64,000 nt of DNA, taken from assembly GCF_002917105.1 (NCBI RefSeq), contig NZ_PQFZ01000015.1:1-64000 (forward strand). Direction: 5' to 3'. This document shows, piece by piece, positions 34,071-42,639 of the stretch. The notes below the pieces were generated by a model. The model saw only the letters and a program-made list of their open reading frames with translations. It searched no databases and was not told the DNA's origin. The translations under genes and the position numbers were made by a program. Every line of letters begins with the position of its first letter. Position 1 is the stretch's first letter. The DNA is from Allobosea psychrotolerans. Lineage in GTDB: Bacteria; Pseudomonadota; Alphaproteobacteria; Rhizobiales; Beijerinckiaceae.

Positions 34071-34090
34071 AATATGAGATATCTGATATT
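34071..34090. promoter_or_regulatory. Near-perfect 20-bp palindrome, candidate GntR operator
   Basis: The sequence aatatgagat-atctgatatt pairs at nine of ten positions around its centre, in an AT-rich patch directly upstream of the GntR gene. FadR-type regulators commonly bind such dyads, so autoregulation is likely. Confidence 0.65.
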
Positions 34091-34248
34091 TCAACAGCTA
34101 CCACAAAGAAGCCGCGGCGCGAGTTGCGCAGTCAGAACAAGGCCGCAGGCGACGCCTCCGTCTCAACATAGCTTTGGGGCTTCGGAGAAGATGAGGCGTG
34201 GCGCCTCAAAGGAGCCCGTGCGCGCCGTTTCCGGAATCGATTGCGCCT

Positions 34249-34989
34249 CTAGCTCGAGGCAGACACATCCATGGCCGGGGTTTCATGCCTTCGGTCAAAT
34301 GCGGATGGCGGCCACTTCAGCAGCGCGGCGCGGCCGGCCTCCGTGAGCGCGTAGACACCGCGGTCGGCGCGTTCGAACCAGCCATAGACATTGCGATGCA
34401 GGATCTTCTGGGCGTCCGGGCAGGATGGCTTGAGGTCGCGCGGCCGCTGCGGCGTCGCCATCATCGCCGCGGCGCAGGCAAGCGCCTGTTGCCGATAGGC
34501 GGTCATGATCGGCATTTTCGTGCCGCCGCCTGCGACCGGATCGCCCTGGCGCCGCTTGTGCTCCTCGACGAGCTTCGAGCGGCGCCGGGGATCCTTGCGC
34601 GGCGTCGGCGCCGCCGGCGAGACCAGGACATCGACGCGCCCGGACGAGGCGACGCCGAGCAGCCCGAAGCCGAGGCGCCGGCACAGGTTGCGGTACCTGG
34701 CATCGCTCTCGCGCCCTTTTCCCCTGGCCGACAGGCGGGCAGCCAGCCAGATCTCGTCGCCGACGCTCATCCGATCGACGCCTTGCAGGACGAGCTCGAG
34801 GTTGAAGCTCAGCTTCAGCTCGCCGATCACGACGACGGACGGGTCTCCCTCCTTGAGCCCGACAAGGTCGCATCGCCCGATCTCGCCCTTCACGGCATAG
34901 CCGAGGTTCTCGAGAAAGCGCTTGACCGGCAAATAGAGGGTCGTCTCCAACGCGAAATCTCCGGATGCAGCCAAACGCCACTCCCGCAA
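34249..34989 (-). CDS. DUF2161-family PD-(D/E)XK-like protein
   Basis: A 246-residue protein resembling DUF2161 (putative PDDEXK-type phosphodiesterase). The first half contains GRCDLVGL...VVIGELKLSF, fitting a D-x(n)-E-x-K nuclease core. The second half ends with a winged-helix-like segment (GWFERADRGVYALTEAGRAALLKW). The biochemical role is unknown. It stands alone in a region next to a mobile-element scar. Confidence 0.75.
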   Translation of the reverse strand: MREWRLAASGDFALETTLYLPVKRFLENLGYAVKGEIGRCDLVGLKEGDPSVVVIGELKLSFNLELVLQGVDRMSVGDEIWLAARLSARGKGRESDARYRNLCRRLGFGLLGVASSGRVDVLVSPAAPTPRKDPRRRSKLVEEHKRRQGDPVAGGGTKMPIMTAYRQQALACAAAMMATPQRPRDLKPSCPDAQKILHRNVYGWFERADRGVYALTEAGRAALLKWPPSAFDRRHETPAMDVSASS

Positions 34990-35059
34990 TCGGCTGTCGG
35001 GCGATGGGCGGCTGCCGCGACTATGCGGCGGCAGTCGTTTCGGAATGACAAATGGCCCC

Positions 35060-35163
35060 AGAGCGCTTTCGAGCGAAGTGGACTCCGGTTCGCGTGGAGA
35101 AAACGCGTTAAGGAAAAGGACTGGAGCGATTGAACGATCCAGCTGGATCGGAAATTGCTCTAA
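35060..35163. repeat. Dispersed intergenic repeat, single copy
   Basis: This segment (from agagcgctttcgagcgaag to the gatcggaaattgctct end) is the reverse-complement relative of the two tandem units at 52300-52488. Three copies in one window show it is a dispersed family. Confidence 0.65.
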
Positions 35164-35220
35164 GACCGCCTCGACGCTTGGAACCGTGAAAGTGCAGGCG
35201 CCGGGACCTTCGTGGGGGGC

Positions 35221-35425
35221 TCATCTGAGCCACTGCGTTGCGCGAGCGCCAAGGTCGGTTGCTGCGAGGACGTTGACGGCAAGTCTGTCGCGTTGCAATG
35301 CGCTTCCAGTCTTGGGCTTGCCGAATAAGCGCCCGACGACGTTTCGGCGCCGGTAAGCTGGGCGATCGGGGGGATAGATGCCGCTGATCACGCGCCTGCC
35401 ATCGACGCGCGGCCGGCCCTAATCG
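35221..35425 (-). pseudogene. IS5-family transposase remnant with internal deletion
   Basis: Translated on the minus strand, the start reads GRPRVDGRRVISGIY, which is the N-terminal region of IS5-type transposases. It runs in frame into YRRRNVVGRLFGK, DWKRIATR and DRLAVNVLAATDLGAR, which are C-terminal motifs and are interrupted by frameshifts. The catalytic middle is gone. The stop lies at 35221. Confidence 0.75.
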
Positions 35426-35441
35426 ATCGTGGCTCCGGTTC

Positions 35442-36317
35442 TCAAGTCCGAAGCCGGAAATAGAGACCCGAGTAGGTAGCAACATAGCATTCTGGGTGGA
35501 GAGGAACTTCGATGGGGCGTTGTTTGTCCCAGGCGTCGACCTGATCATAGCCGAGTGCCTGCAACCCTTTGATGAAGTGCTCGCGGTGAGCGACCATATA
35601 AGGGCAAAACGCAATCTGCCCCGACCTCTTGACGATCGATTGCAACGTCACGAACGAGCGATCGGGATGAAGCGCGGTCCGATGTATGATCAGATGAGGC
35701 GGAAGCCTGATCGCTGCGCGCAGTGCCTGATGCAGAAAATTTTCTTCCAGATATTGGAGAGAGCCAGCCGCAAAGACGATATCAGCTTCGCCGATCGCGC
35801 TGATATCGTTTGTAAATCTGAGATGCTTCGCGCCCCTCTCCTCGGCGATCCGCTTTCCTGCTTGTGTGATATTGGGTAGGTCATAGACAGTCCATGAAAA
35901 TTCACTCGGAAGATCAAGGTACTTGCAGTATTGATAGTAGACATGCCCAATATATCCGCCAAGATCGAATAAGTGGCATGCTCCCCCCTCAATGGCTGGT
36001 CGAAGCCAGAACAAAGCCGGATATTCGGTCGGCGGCATTGGTTTGAACTCGCCATTGGCATGGCTGTAGACATCCAGGTCGGCCATGCCCGTCTGATCAT
36101 AGCCGGTTACCGCGGTTGGAGCTGAGCGGGCGGCCTCTTCAAAGCTTGAAAATACACCGCTATTGCCGCTGTCGTTCCGGCCCGCGAGAAATTGCCACCG
36201 ATGAAGGGCGTAGTGGATATGTCTTATGCCCGGCCAAGGGCCTAGAATGCGAACAGCTCGGCGGCCAGCCCATCGAGCGACGCTGAGCGGAGTATGCCTT
36301 CGCCTAAGCTCCGTCAT
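35442..36317 (-). CDS. TIGR04325-type putative methyltransferase
   Basis: The 291-residue protein matches the LIC12133/TIGR04325 methyltransferase pattern: PALFWLRPAIEGGACHLFDLGGYIGHVYY as motif I, WTVYDLPNITQAG as the acidic loop, and ADIVFAAGSLQYLEE as motif IV. Such genes usually sit in surface-polysaccharide clusters, but none is here. GC is visibly lower (around half) than the surrounding two-thirds. It lies between a transposase scar and a gene remnant, so horizontal transfer is likely. The start at 36317 has GGAAG upstream; a GTG at 36413 gives an unlikely extension. Confidence 0.8.
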   Translation of the reverse strand: MTELRRRHTPLSVARWAGRRAVRILGPWPGIRHIHYALHRWQFLAGRNDSGNSGVFSSFEEAARSAPTAVTGYDQTGMADLDVYSHANGEFKPMPPTEYPALFWLRPAIEGGACHLFDLGGYIGHVYYQYCKYLDLPSEFSWTVYDLPNITQAGKRIAEERGAKHLRFTNDISAIGEADIVFAAGSLQYLEENFLHQALRAAIRLPPHLIIHRTALHPDRSFVTLQSIVKRSGQIAFCPYMVAHREHFIKGLQALGYDQVDAWDKQRPIEVPLHPECYVATYSGLYFRLRT

Positions 36318-36531
36318 GTAAAACTTCCATCGGATCGGCGAGGATTCTTTGGCTGCCGAGCTGAACCAAACAGTCACATTGGGATTCTCGGTTTCCCAAG
36401 TAAGCAAGCGCACAAACGGTGACCGGCATGGGCGATGGTAGTAGTACCCCCTTCTGTTGTGGGGGGCTCCATGCCGTATTCGCGCTGCTTTGTAGCGGGA
36501 CGGATGTCGCTGCCTGATTTCCGCCAGCTTG

Positions 36532-36733
36532 GTCCTCCCTGCCTGGGCGCCACGTAGCGCTGAGGATCTGCCTCGAACGGTGCCTTGTGCTCGGCACTGG
36601 CGAAGCGCCAGGTGGCGCCGCCATGGCTCGCCGAGAAATCCGGCTTGCCGGGCCGCGGGCCGCCATTGCGGAATTGGGCAACGGGATCATGGCCGCGGAT
36701 CGCGATCGCATCAGCAGGGTCCAGCGTGTTGAC
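36532..36733 (-). pseudogene. YHS-domain protein remnant without start
   Basis: The minus-strand frame reads VNTLDPADAIAIRGHDPVAQF, then GKPDFSASHGGATWRFASAEH and ADPQRYVAPRQGG, the core of YHS-domain proteins. No usable start codon exists between it and the upstream in-frame stop, the signal peptide is missing, and the C-terminal half is replaced by unrelated sequence. It lies 60 bases downstream of the 36794-37279 gene on the same strand. Confidence 0.65.
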
Positions 36734-36793
36734 CGGGGGGACAGGATGACGTTGCCCTCTCGCGCACGGCGCCTCTGCCGTCCCTGCCGGGGC

Positions 36794-37279
36794 TCAGGCC
36801 TTGCGCGCTTCCAGCGCTTCGAAGACATAGGCCGCGAGGTAGCCGTAGATCGCGTGGCCGACGAGGCTCATGAAGGAGAGGCGCGGCACGTCGTTGAGCA
36901 GGAAATGCTGGCCGGCGAGCGGCGCGAAGAAGCCGAGCGCAATGAAATAGGTGATCACGCCCCAGATCCAGCCATCGGCCGGCATGCCGAAGCTCTTCAC
37001 CCAGCGGGTCAGCCCGTAATAGCCGAGCGGGTAGAACAGGAAGCCGGTGGTGAAGTGCAGCAGCTTGGCCGTCGGCGTCGAGATGGCGAGGCCGAGCTGA
37101 TGCGCGAAGAGCGACTTGACCAGCTCCGGCGGCTCCAGCGGATATTCGGCGAACCAGGCGGTCGGCACGGCCGAGAACAGCTCCCAGAAGCCGAGCGCGG
37201 CAAAGCCGCCGAGAGCGAGGTTGAGCACGCTGCGCGTCGAAGGCAGGGCGAAGCCGCGGGTCATGGTGGCGGTGGTCAT
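36794..37279 (-). CDS. Small integral membrane protein, unknown function
   Basis: A 161-residue protein with four probable membrane segments (about residues 18-40, 75-92, 103-125 and 130-150). Loops contain AEYPLEPPELVKSLFAHQLG and LTRWVKSFGMPADGW. I do not recognise a characterised family. It is followed on the same strand by the YHS remnant and preceded by a TPR gene, so it may once have been part of a YHS-containing operon. Confidence 0.75.
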   Translation of the reverse strand: MTTATMTRGFALPSTRSVLNLALGGFAALGFWELFSAVPTAWFAEYPLEPPELVKSLFAHQLGLAISTPTAKLLHFTTGFLFYPLGYYGLTRWVKSFGMPADGWIWGVITYFIALGFFAPLAGQHFLLNDVPRLSFMSLVGHAIYGYLAAYVFEALEARKA

Positions 37280-37321
37280 GGCGTGCGTTCCTGTCGTGAG
37301 GGGCCCAAGGGGCCCAGGAGG

Positions 37322-38722
37322 TCAATGGGCGATGGCAAGCGGCGTGGCCGCGACGGCGAGCGCGGCGGTGCGGCCGCTCGGGCGGCTGCGCAACTGCGTC
37401 AGCCTGCGGCTGGCGTAGAGATTCCAGCCGCCGCGCCGGGCGAGGCGCTCGCTGAGGATGTCGCTGGCCCGGTCGTGATTGCCGGAGCGGATCAGGCTTT
37501 CGATATGGGCCTGCTCGAACAGGTCGCGCTGGGCGTGGCTGCCGCCGATGGCGACAAGCCCGCTGCGGGCGCTGCCGAGCAGCCGGGAGGCCTCGGCATA
37601 ATCGCCCTCCTGGAAGGCGATCAGGCCGAACGCCGCGAGCGCGCCGTTGCGGGCGGCTTCGCGCCGTTCGCCGCTCGGATGCGTCTGGCAATCCTCGACC
37701 AGCCCGCGCGCGATGGTTTCCGCCGCATCATGCTGGCCGGCGCCGAGCAGCGCGAGCGCGTAATGCAGGTCGGCGAAGACGAGGCGGCCGTCATGGACGC
37801 GGCCTTCGGCCTTGGCGGCGAGCTCCTCCCAGCGCGAGCCGACATCGACGCCGGCATAGTCGAGCCTGGCCAGCAGCGAGGCGCCGTTGGCGATGTCGCG
37901 GTAGTCATCGGTCTGCTCGCCGCGGATGTCCTCGTCATAGAGGCGCAGCACCTCAGCGGTCTCGCCGCGCTCCAGCCGGAACAGAGCGAGGTGCCAGACG
38001 ATGTGGAAGCGCAGATTATTGGCATGAGCCCAGTTGCGGCTGTCGCCGAGCCAGGCGACGCCCTCCTCGCTGCGGCCGGTCATCTCCAGCACATGCGCCA
38101 CGGCATGGCGGCCCCAGGCGTCGCGTGGGCTCAGGGCGACCGCGCGGCGCCCAGTGCGCTCGGCCTCGGCATAGAAGCCCTGCTCCTCCAGCGCGAATGC
38201 ATAGCAGCCATGGACATAGCCGCTGAGCGGATGGCTCTCCGCGAAACCGGGCACGACGCGGTGCAGGCTCGCAAGCATCTCGGCCTGGTCGCCGAGCATG
38301 AAACGCAGGCCGTGCGAGAGCTTCAGCGCCAGCACGTCGAACGGATGGCTGTCGAGGATAGCCTCCAGGCGTTGCGCCGCCCGGCGCGGCGCGTCCGCAA
38401 GCCAGAGCGCCAGCGCCTCGGTGACCATGCGCTCGCGCTGCGTCGCCGGGCGCTGCGCCAGGGCGGTTTGCGCCCTCGCCAGGCAGTCACGTGCCGCGCC
38501 GAGCAGTTCGGGTCGGGCCAGCGAGAGCAGCATCAGGCCCTTGGCGGCATGAGCGAGCGCGAAATCCGGATCGGCGGCGAGCGTGCGGGCGAGATGCTCG
38601 GGCGTTGCCGCAGCATGCGCCAGCAAGGCTTCCAGCGTGTCGTTCCAGGCCAGCCGGGCCGCGTCGTTGGCGACGGTGACGTGGTTGCCCGAAAGATCAT
38701 GATAGGAGAGATCGTGATACAT
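37322..38722 (-). CDS. TPR-repeat protein (TTC38-like)
   Basis: This 466-residue alpha-helical protein resembles the TTC38/tetratricopeptide family: successive helical pairs such as FALAHAAKGLMLLSLARPEL, GFYAEAERTGRRAVALSPRDAWGRHAVAHVLEMTGR and DAAETIARGLVEDC. It has no signal peptide. The ATG at 38722 gives a tidy MYHDLSYHDLSGNHV start; a frame up to 38779 lacks conservation clues. It probably mediates protein contacts. It lies 72 bases downstream of opgC and 42 bases upstream of the membrane protein gene. Confidence 0.8.
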   Translation of the reverse strand: MYHDLSYHDLSGNHVTVANDAARLAWNDTLEALLAHAAATPEHLARTLAADPDFALAHAAKGLMLLSLARPELLGAARDCLARAQTALAQRPATQRERMVTEALALWLADAPRRAAQRLEAILDSHPFDVLALKLSHGLRFMLGDQAEMLASLHRVVPGFAESHPLSGYVHGCYAFALEEQGFYAEAERTGRRAVALSPRDAWGRHAVAHVLEMTGRSEEGVAWLGDSRNWAHANNLRFHIVWHLALFRLERGETAEVLRLYDEDIRGEQTDDYRDIANGASLLARLDYAGVDVGSRWEELAAKAEGRVHDGRLVFADLHYALALLGAGQHDAAETIARGLVEDCQTHPSGERREAARNGALAAFGLIAFQEGDYAEASRLLGSARSGLVAIGGSHAQRDLFEQAHIESLIRSGNHDRASDILSERLARRGGWNLYASRRLTQLRSRPSGRTAALAVAATPLAIAH

Positions 38723-38793
38723 GAGGCTGCTCCATTGCAGCGCCCGGCAAGAGCGCTCATCGGGGAGTTCGCAAGGCACCGTTCAAACGGACA

Positions 38794-40062
38794 TCAACTC
38801 GCTTCACGGACCCGTGTTGGCAGGGCCACGGCCGGCTCGTCCCGCCGCATTGGCTCCGGCTTGGGCTCCGCCTTGGGCGCTGGCCCGGCCCAGGGCTGGC
38901 TCTTGAACCAGCCGACGATGACGGCAACCGTGAGGATCAGCGCAAAGCCTGCCAGGTTGAGCAGCGCGACGCTGGCCTCGCCGCGCCCGAGCCAGTCGGC
39001 GGCCGCGCCGGCGAGGCGCGCCAGCACGACGCTGGCGAGGAAGGTCGCCAGCGACTGCCTGCCGATCAGGATCAGGAGATGGCCCGCGCCGCTATCGAGC
39101 CGCTGGCGCCACGGATCGATCAGGCTCAGCACAAGATAGGCCAGGGCCAGGAAGTGCAGCACGCGCAGGATATGCAGGTTGCTCTTCTCGGCCTCGGGGA
39201 TGAGCAGATCGCGCAGGGACTGCGCTGCCGGCCAATGCTCCAGGATGCCCCAGAAGGAGAGCGGCACGCTGAGCAGGAGGAAGACGGCGGCGGCCAGCAT
39301 CAATCGCCTGTCGCCGAGCCGCGGCGTCGGCAGCCATTTCATCGCGATGAAGAAGCCGATGAAGAAGACGAGCTGCCAGGCGAAGGGATTGAGGAACCAG
39401 CCGGCTCCGTTCCAGGGATTGCCCGGCAGGTTGAGACCCTCGCTCCAGACCAGCGCGTAGAGCAGCCCGGCCAGCAGGAAGGGCAGGGTGGCGTGGATGC
39501 GCCTCAGCGCCATCATGGCCGGCACCAGCGCCAGGATGACGAGGTACATCGGCAGGATGTCGAGATAGTCGGGCTGCCAGGTCAGCGTGGCCAGGCCGAG
39601 GAGCGCGGTCTCCGCGTCGCTCAGCAGCGGCGGAAATTGCCTGGCGAGCTCGGCCAGTCCGAAGGCGCGGTCGAGCAGGCCTGCGAGGGCGATCAGCGCC
39701 AGCACGAGGCCAAGCTGCGCCCAATAGACCTGCCAGATCCGGTAGGCGATGCGCGCTGTGCCCAGCAGGAAGCCGCGCCGGACGAAGACACTGCCGAAGG
39801 CGAGCGCGCTGGCGATGCCGGAACAGAAGACGAAGAGCTCCGCGCCGGAGGAAAAGCCGAAGCGCGCCGGAATGAAGGCGTTCCAGCTGTTCTCCGGCAG
39901 ATGCGCCACGAAGATGATCAGCATGGTCAGGCCGCGGAAGAAGTCGAGCCGCTCGTCGCGCGGCCGCTTCGCCCGTTGCGGGGAGGGGCCTGCGGCGGGC
40001 CCGGTCGCGGGCGCTGTGTCGCCGGCGCCGTGTGCGAGGCTCGTCAAAAAAGTGTGGCGCAT
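38794..40062 (-). CDS. opgC: OpgC-family membrane protein
   Basis: A 422-residue polytopic membrane protein of the OpgC/acyltransferase-3 clan. It starts with a cytoplasmic Pro-rich tail, then RDERLDFFRGLTMLIIFVAHLPENSW, the characteristic first segment, followed by about ten membrane helices. OpgC adds succinyl groups to osmoregulated periplasmic glucans. No glucan synthase gene is nearby, so the family call is firmer than the substrate. Confidence 0.85.
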   Translation of the reverse strand: MRHTFLTSLAHGAGDTAPATGPAAGPSPQRAKRPRDERLDFFRGLTMLIIFVAHLPENSWNAFIPARFGFSSGAELFVFCSGIASALAFGSVFVRRGFLLGTARIAYRIWQVYWAQLGLVLALIALAGLLDRAFGLAELARQFPPLLSDAETALLGLATLTWQPDYLDILPMYLVILALVPAMMALRRIHATLPFLLAGLLYALVWSEGLNLPGNPWNGAGWFLNPFAWQLVFFIGFFIAMKWLPTPRLGDRRLMLAAAVFLLLSVPLSFWGILEHWPAAQSLRDLLIPEAEKSNLHILRVLHFLALAYLVLSLIDPWRQRLDSGAGHLLILIGRQSLATFLASVVLARLAGAAADWLGRGEASVALLNLAGFALILTVAVIVGWFKSQPWAGPAPKAEPKPEPMRRDEPAVALPTRVREAS

Positions 40063-40134
40063 GCAGGGTCTCCGGCGGGCCGCGTCAGTGGCTGCTTGGG
40101 AGAGATCGCACCAGTTGGCGCTGCGGTTACATCT

Positions 40135-41052
40135 TCACGGAAATGTGAGCCTGGCGCCGACGCTTGCCGGTGGCGCCTCGGGCGGCATGATCAGCTTCCA
40201 GGCGCGCTCGACCCAAGCGGCGGAGGCGATGTGGCCGCCAGCATGCAGGCAGAGCTCGAGTCGCGCCGGGCCGGCGCAGCCGCGCGCCTGGCGGCAGGTG
40301 AGTTCAGGCGGATCGGCCGGCGCTTTCGTGTCGGCAGCCCAAGAGGCGGTGCAGCCATCCGGCGCCAGGATCGCCAGGCTCTTGAAGACATCGCCTTGCC
40401 TGTAGCCGGAACGCAGGCTGCGCCCGGCCAGCGGCACGGTGGTGTCGCTCGTGCCATGGACATGGATCAGGTTCGGGCGCGGGCCGGCGCAGCCGCTCGG
40501 CAGCGGCTCCCAGAAGGCGCCGGCGATCGGTGCGAACCCGGCAAAGCGCGCCGGCATCCGGCAGGCCAGATACCAGACCATCGAGCCGCCCTGCGAGAAG
40601 CCGCTTGCCATGATGCGGCGGGGATCGACCGGGAAGCGCCGTGCGACATCGTCGAGAACGCGGCCGACATAGGCGAACTCGTCGCGGTTATGGCCGGGCG
40701 AACCGGGATAGGACCAGGTGCGGCCCATGCCGTCGGCCGCGATCAGGGCGACGCCGAGGCGTTGCGCCACGCCGACGAGACCCTGATCGGCGATCGTCTC
40801 CTCGGCTGAGCCCTGATAGCCGTGGAAATACATTATCGCGCCGCTGCGCTGCCCGGTCGGCGCCTGCTGCGGCAGGATGATGCGGTAAGAACCGCCGTCG
40901 ACCAGACAGCCGCCCTCAGCCGGACAGGAATCGACAGGCTTGCGATCGGCCGGATTCTGGGCCGGCGCGGGGCCGGTCAGGACGAAGGTCGCGGCAAGCG
41001 CCACCACCCACCGGGCAAGACGCCGTCCCGCAGCCAAATCTCTCGCGGTCAT
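40135..41052 (-). CDS. Secreted alpha/beta-hydrolase (LpqC/PHB depolymerase-like esterase)
   Basis: The 305-residue precursor has a signal peptide (about 1-31, ending APAQN) and an alpha/beta-hydrolase core with YFHGYQGSAEE (oxyanion region), ASGFSQGGSM (nucleophile Ser), HGTSDTTVP (Asp) and HAGGH (His). Several Cys pairs suggest disulphides in the periplasm. Related enzymes are feruloyl or polyhydroxybutyrate esterases. The start at 41052 gives the clean signal peptide. Confidence 0.85.
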   Translation of the reverse strand: MTARDLAAGRRLARWVVALAATFVLTGPAPAQNPADRKPVDSCPAEGGCLVDGGSYRIILPQQAPTGQRSGAIMYFHGYQGSAEETIADQGLVGVAQRLGVALIAADGMGRTWSYPGSPGHNRDEFAYVGRVLDDVARRFPVDPRRIMASGFSQGGSMVWYLACRMPARFAGFAPIAGAFWEPLPSGCAGPRPNLIHVHGTSDTTVPLAGRSLRSGYRQGDVFKSLAILAPDGCTASWAADTKAPADPPELTCRQARGCAGPARLELCLHAGGHIASAAWVERAWKLIMPPEAPPASVGARLTFP

Positions 41053-41165
41053 CTCCGAGGCTCCTGAGCATGCGCGCCCACGGAGCGCTCCTTGCATGCG
41101 CGAGCCTATAGAGCCGGTGGGCTAGGATCATCGTCAGGTCACGGGCTTGTGAGCCCTGTGACGCC

Positions 41166-41792
41166 ATGCGACGGAATAAGCCGGATTCCGTCTCGCCATC
41201 CCCAAAAAAGCCCACTGCCTTGTCGCTCGTCGAACTCGAAACGCAGCTGCGCCCCATCTTCCTGGCTGCACTGGCCGGCGATGCCGCGGCCTATCGGCTC
41301 TTCCTCGACATGATCGGCACGCGTCTGCGCGGCTATCTGCGTGGGATGCTGGCGCGCGCCGGCCGCAGCGAGCCGAGCGAGGCCGAGGACGTGCTGCAGG
41401 AAACCCTGCTGGCCCTGCATCTCTCCCGCCACACCTATGATCCCGCGAGCCCGGTGACGGCCTGGGCGCATGCGATCGCGCGCTACAAGCTCGTCGACCA
41501 TCTGCGCCGCAGCGGACGTCACGCCGCAAACCTGCCGATCGACGAGGAGGCGTTTCGATTGGCCGCGCCCGACAGCGCCGCCTCGGATGCCAGGCTCGAT
41601 CTGGAGCGCGCGATGCAGGCTCTGCCGGAGCGCACGCGCGCGCTGATAGACGGGGTCAAGATTCAAGGGACGAGCGTGGCCGAGGCAGCGAACGCCGCGG
41701 GAATGACCGAGACTGCGGCCAAGGTCGCGATCCATCGCGGCTTGCAGGCCATGGCCAAATTCCTGTCGAAGCACGGGACACGGCCGGCATGA
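41166..41792 (+). CDS. ECF-family RNA polymerase sigma factor
   Basis: The 208-residue sigma factor has region 2 (SEAEDVLQETLLALHLSRHTYD followed by VTAWAHAIARYKLVDHLRR) and region 4 (LPERTRALIDGVKIQGTSVAEAANAAGMTETAAKVAIHRGLQ). A short extra N-terminus of about 25 residues precedes region 2. It is followed, after a palindromic repeat, by an NrsF anti-sigma gene, the pairing seen in alphaproteobacterial stress-response sigma factors. Confidence 0.92.
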   Translation: MRRNKPDSVSPSPKKPTALSLVELETQLRPIFLAALAGDAAAYRLFLDMIGTRLRGYLRGMLARAGRSEPSEAEDVLQETLLALHLSRHTYDPASPVTAWAHAIARYKLVDHLRRSGRHAANLPIDEEAFRLAAPDSAASDARLDLERAMQALPERTRALIDGVKIQGTSVAEAANAAGMTETAAKVAIHRGLQAMAKFLSKHGTRPA

Positions 41793-41911
41793 GCCCGATG
41801 CGAGAGCGATGCGCCGTAACCTTTCGCCGGCTTGCCGCGAACTCCCCTCCGAGCCGAACTCACGGAAAAGCTCAGAACCGATGTGCACAGAGACTGTTTG
41901 GCCCCTTTTTG

Positions 41912-41958
41912 AGCCCTCATCCTGAGATGCCGCTGCGCGGCTCCTCAGGATGAGGGCT
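41912..41958. repeat. Palindromic repeat element, short copy
   Basis: Arms 41912-41926 and 41944-41958 are exact 15-bp inverted copies with the same CCTCATCCTGAG core as the element at 23621-23739. It separates the sigma factor from its anti-sigma gene and could lower readthrough between them. Confidence 0.8.
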
Positions 41959-41997
41959 GGAGGTTCCAGACGGGCACTCAGACAGGTAAAATCAGTC

Positions 41998-42639
41998 ATG
42001 CAGACCAATGACCTGATCTCCCTCATGACCGCGAGCCACCAGCCGGTGGACACCGGATGGCTGAGGCGCGCGACCGGCATTGCCGCGCTCGCAGCGCTTG
42101 CGGTCACGATCGGCCTCGTCCTTGTCACCCTGGGTGCGCGGCGCGATCTCGCCAGCGCCTGGATGACGCTACCGGTCATCGCCAAGGCCCTGTTCGGAGC
42201 CGGCGTCGCGGTCATCGCGCTCGTTTTGTTCCAGAGGAGCCTGCGTCCCGGGCTGAAGCCGGCGCGGCTCCTGCCGATGGTCGTGATACCGCTGCTGCTG
42301 GTGGCGGCCTGGGCCCTGCTGACCCTGGGCCAGGCGCCGGTCGCGCAGTGGAGCGCGCTGGTCTTCGGCCGTTATTGGCGCGCCTGCCTCATCGCCGTGC
42401 CGCTCTATGCGCTGTGCCCCCTCGTCGTCCTGCTGCTGCTGGCGCGCCGGGGCGCCCCGACGAACGGGCGTCTCACCGGCGCTTGCGCCGGCCTTGCCTC
42501 GGCCGGCCTCGCTGCAGTCGCGTACAGCCTGCATTGCCCTGACGATACGGCGCCGTTCCTGGCGACCTGGTACACGCTCGCCATCGCGATCGTGACCAGC
42601 CTGGGCGCACTCATCTTCCCGCGGCTGATACGCTGGTGA
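41998..42639 (+). CDS. NrsF (DUF1109) anti-sigma factor
   Basis: A 213-residue inner-membrane protein with six predicted helices after a cytoplasmic MQTNDLISLMTASHQPV start. Its Cys-containing loops and CPDDTAPFLATWYTLAIAI region are typical of NrsF/DUF1109. These proteins hold the cognate ECF sigma factor at the membrane until an oxidative or metal signal acts on conserved Cys. The partner sigma gene is immediately upstream. Confidence 0.9.
   Translation: MQTNDLISLMTASHQPVDTGWLRRATGIAALAALAVTIGLVLVTLGARRDLASAWMTLPVIAKALFGAGVAVIALVLFQRSLRPGLKPARLLPMVVIPLLLVAAWALLTLGQAPVAQWSALVFGRYWRACLIAVPLYALCPLVVLLLLARRGAPTNGRLTGACAGLASAGLAAVAYSLHCPDDTAPFLATWYTLAIAIVTSLGALIFPRLIRW

Noticed and set aside
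36587..39139. 850-codon plus-strand frame opposite membrane, TPR and opgC genes
   Set aside because: Antisense shadow; the minus-strand genes have membrane helices and domain signatures.
41139..42215. Minus-strand frame over the sigma/anti-sigma pair
   Set aside because: The plus-strand ECF sigma factor and NrsF are recognisable; this is their complement.
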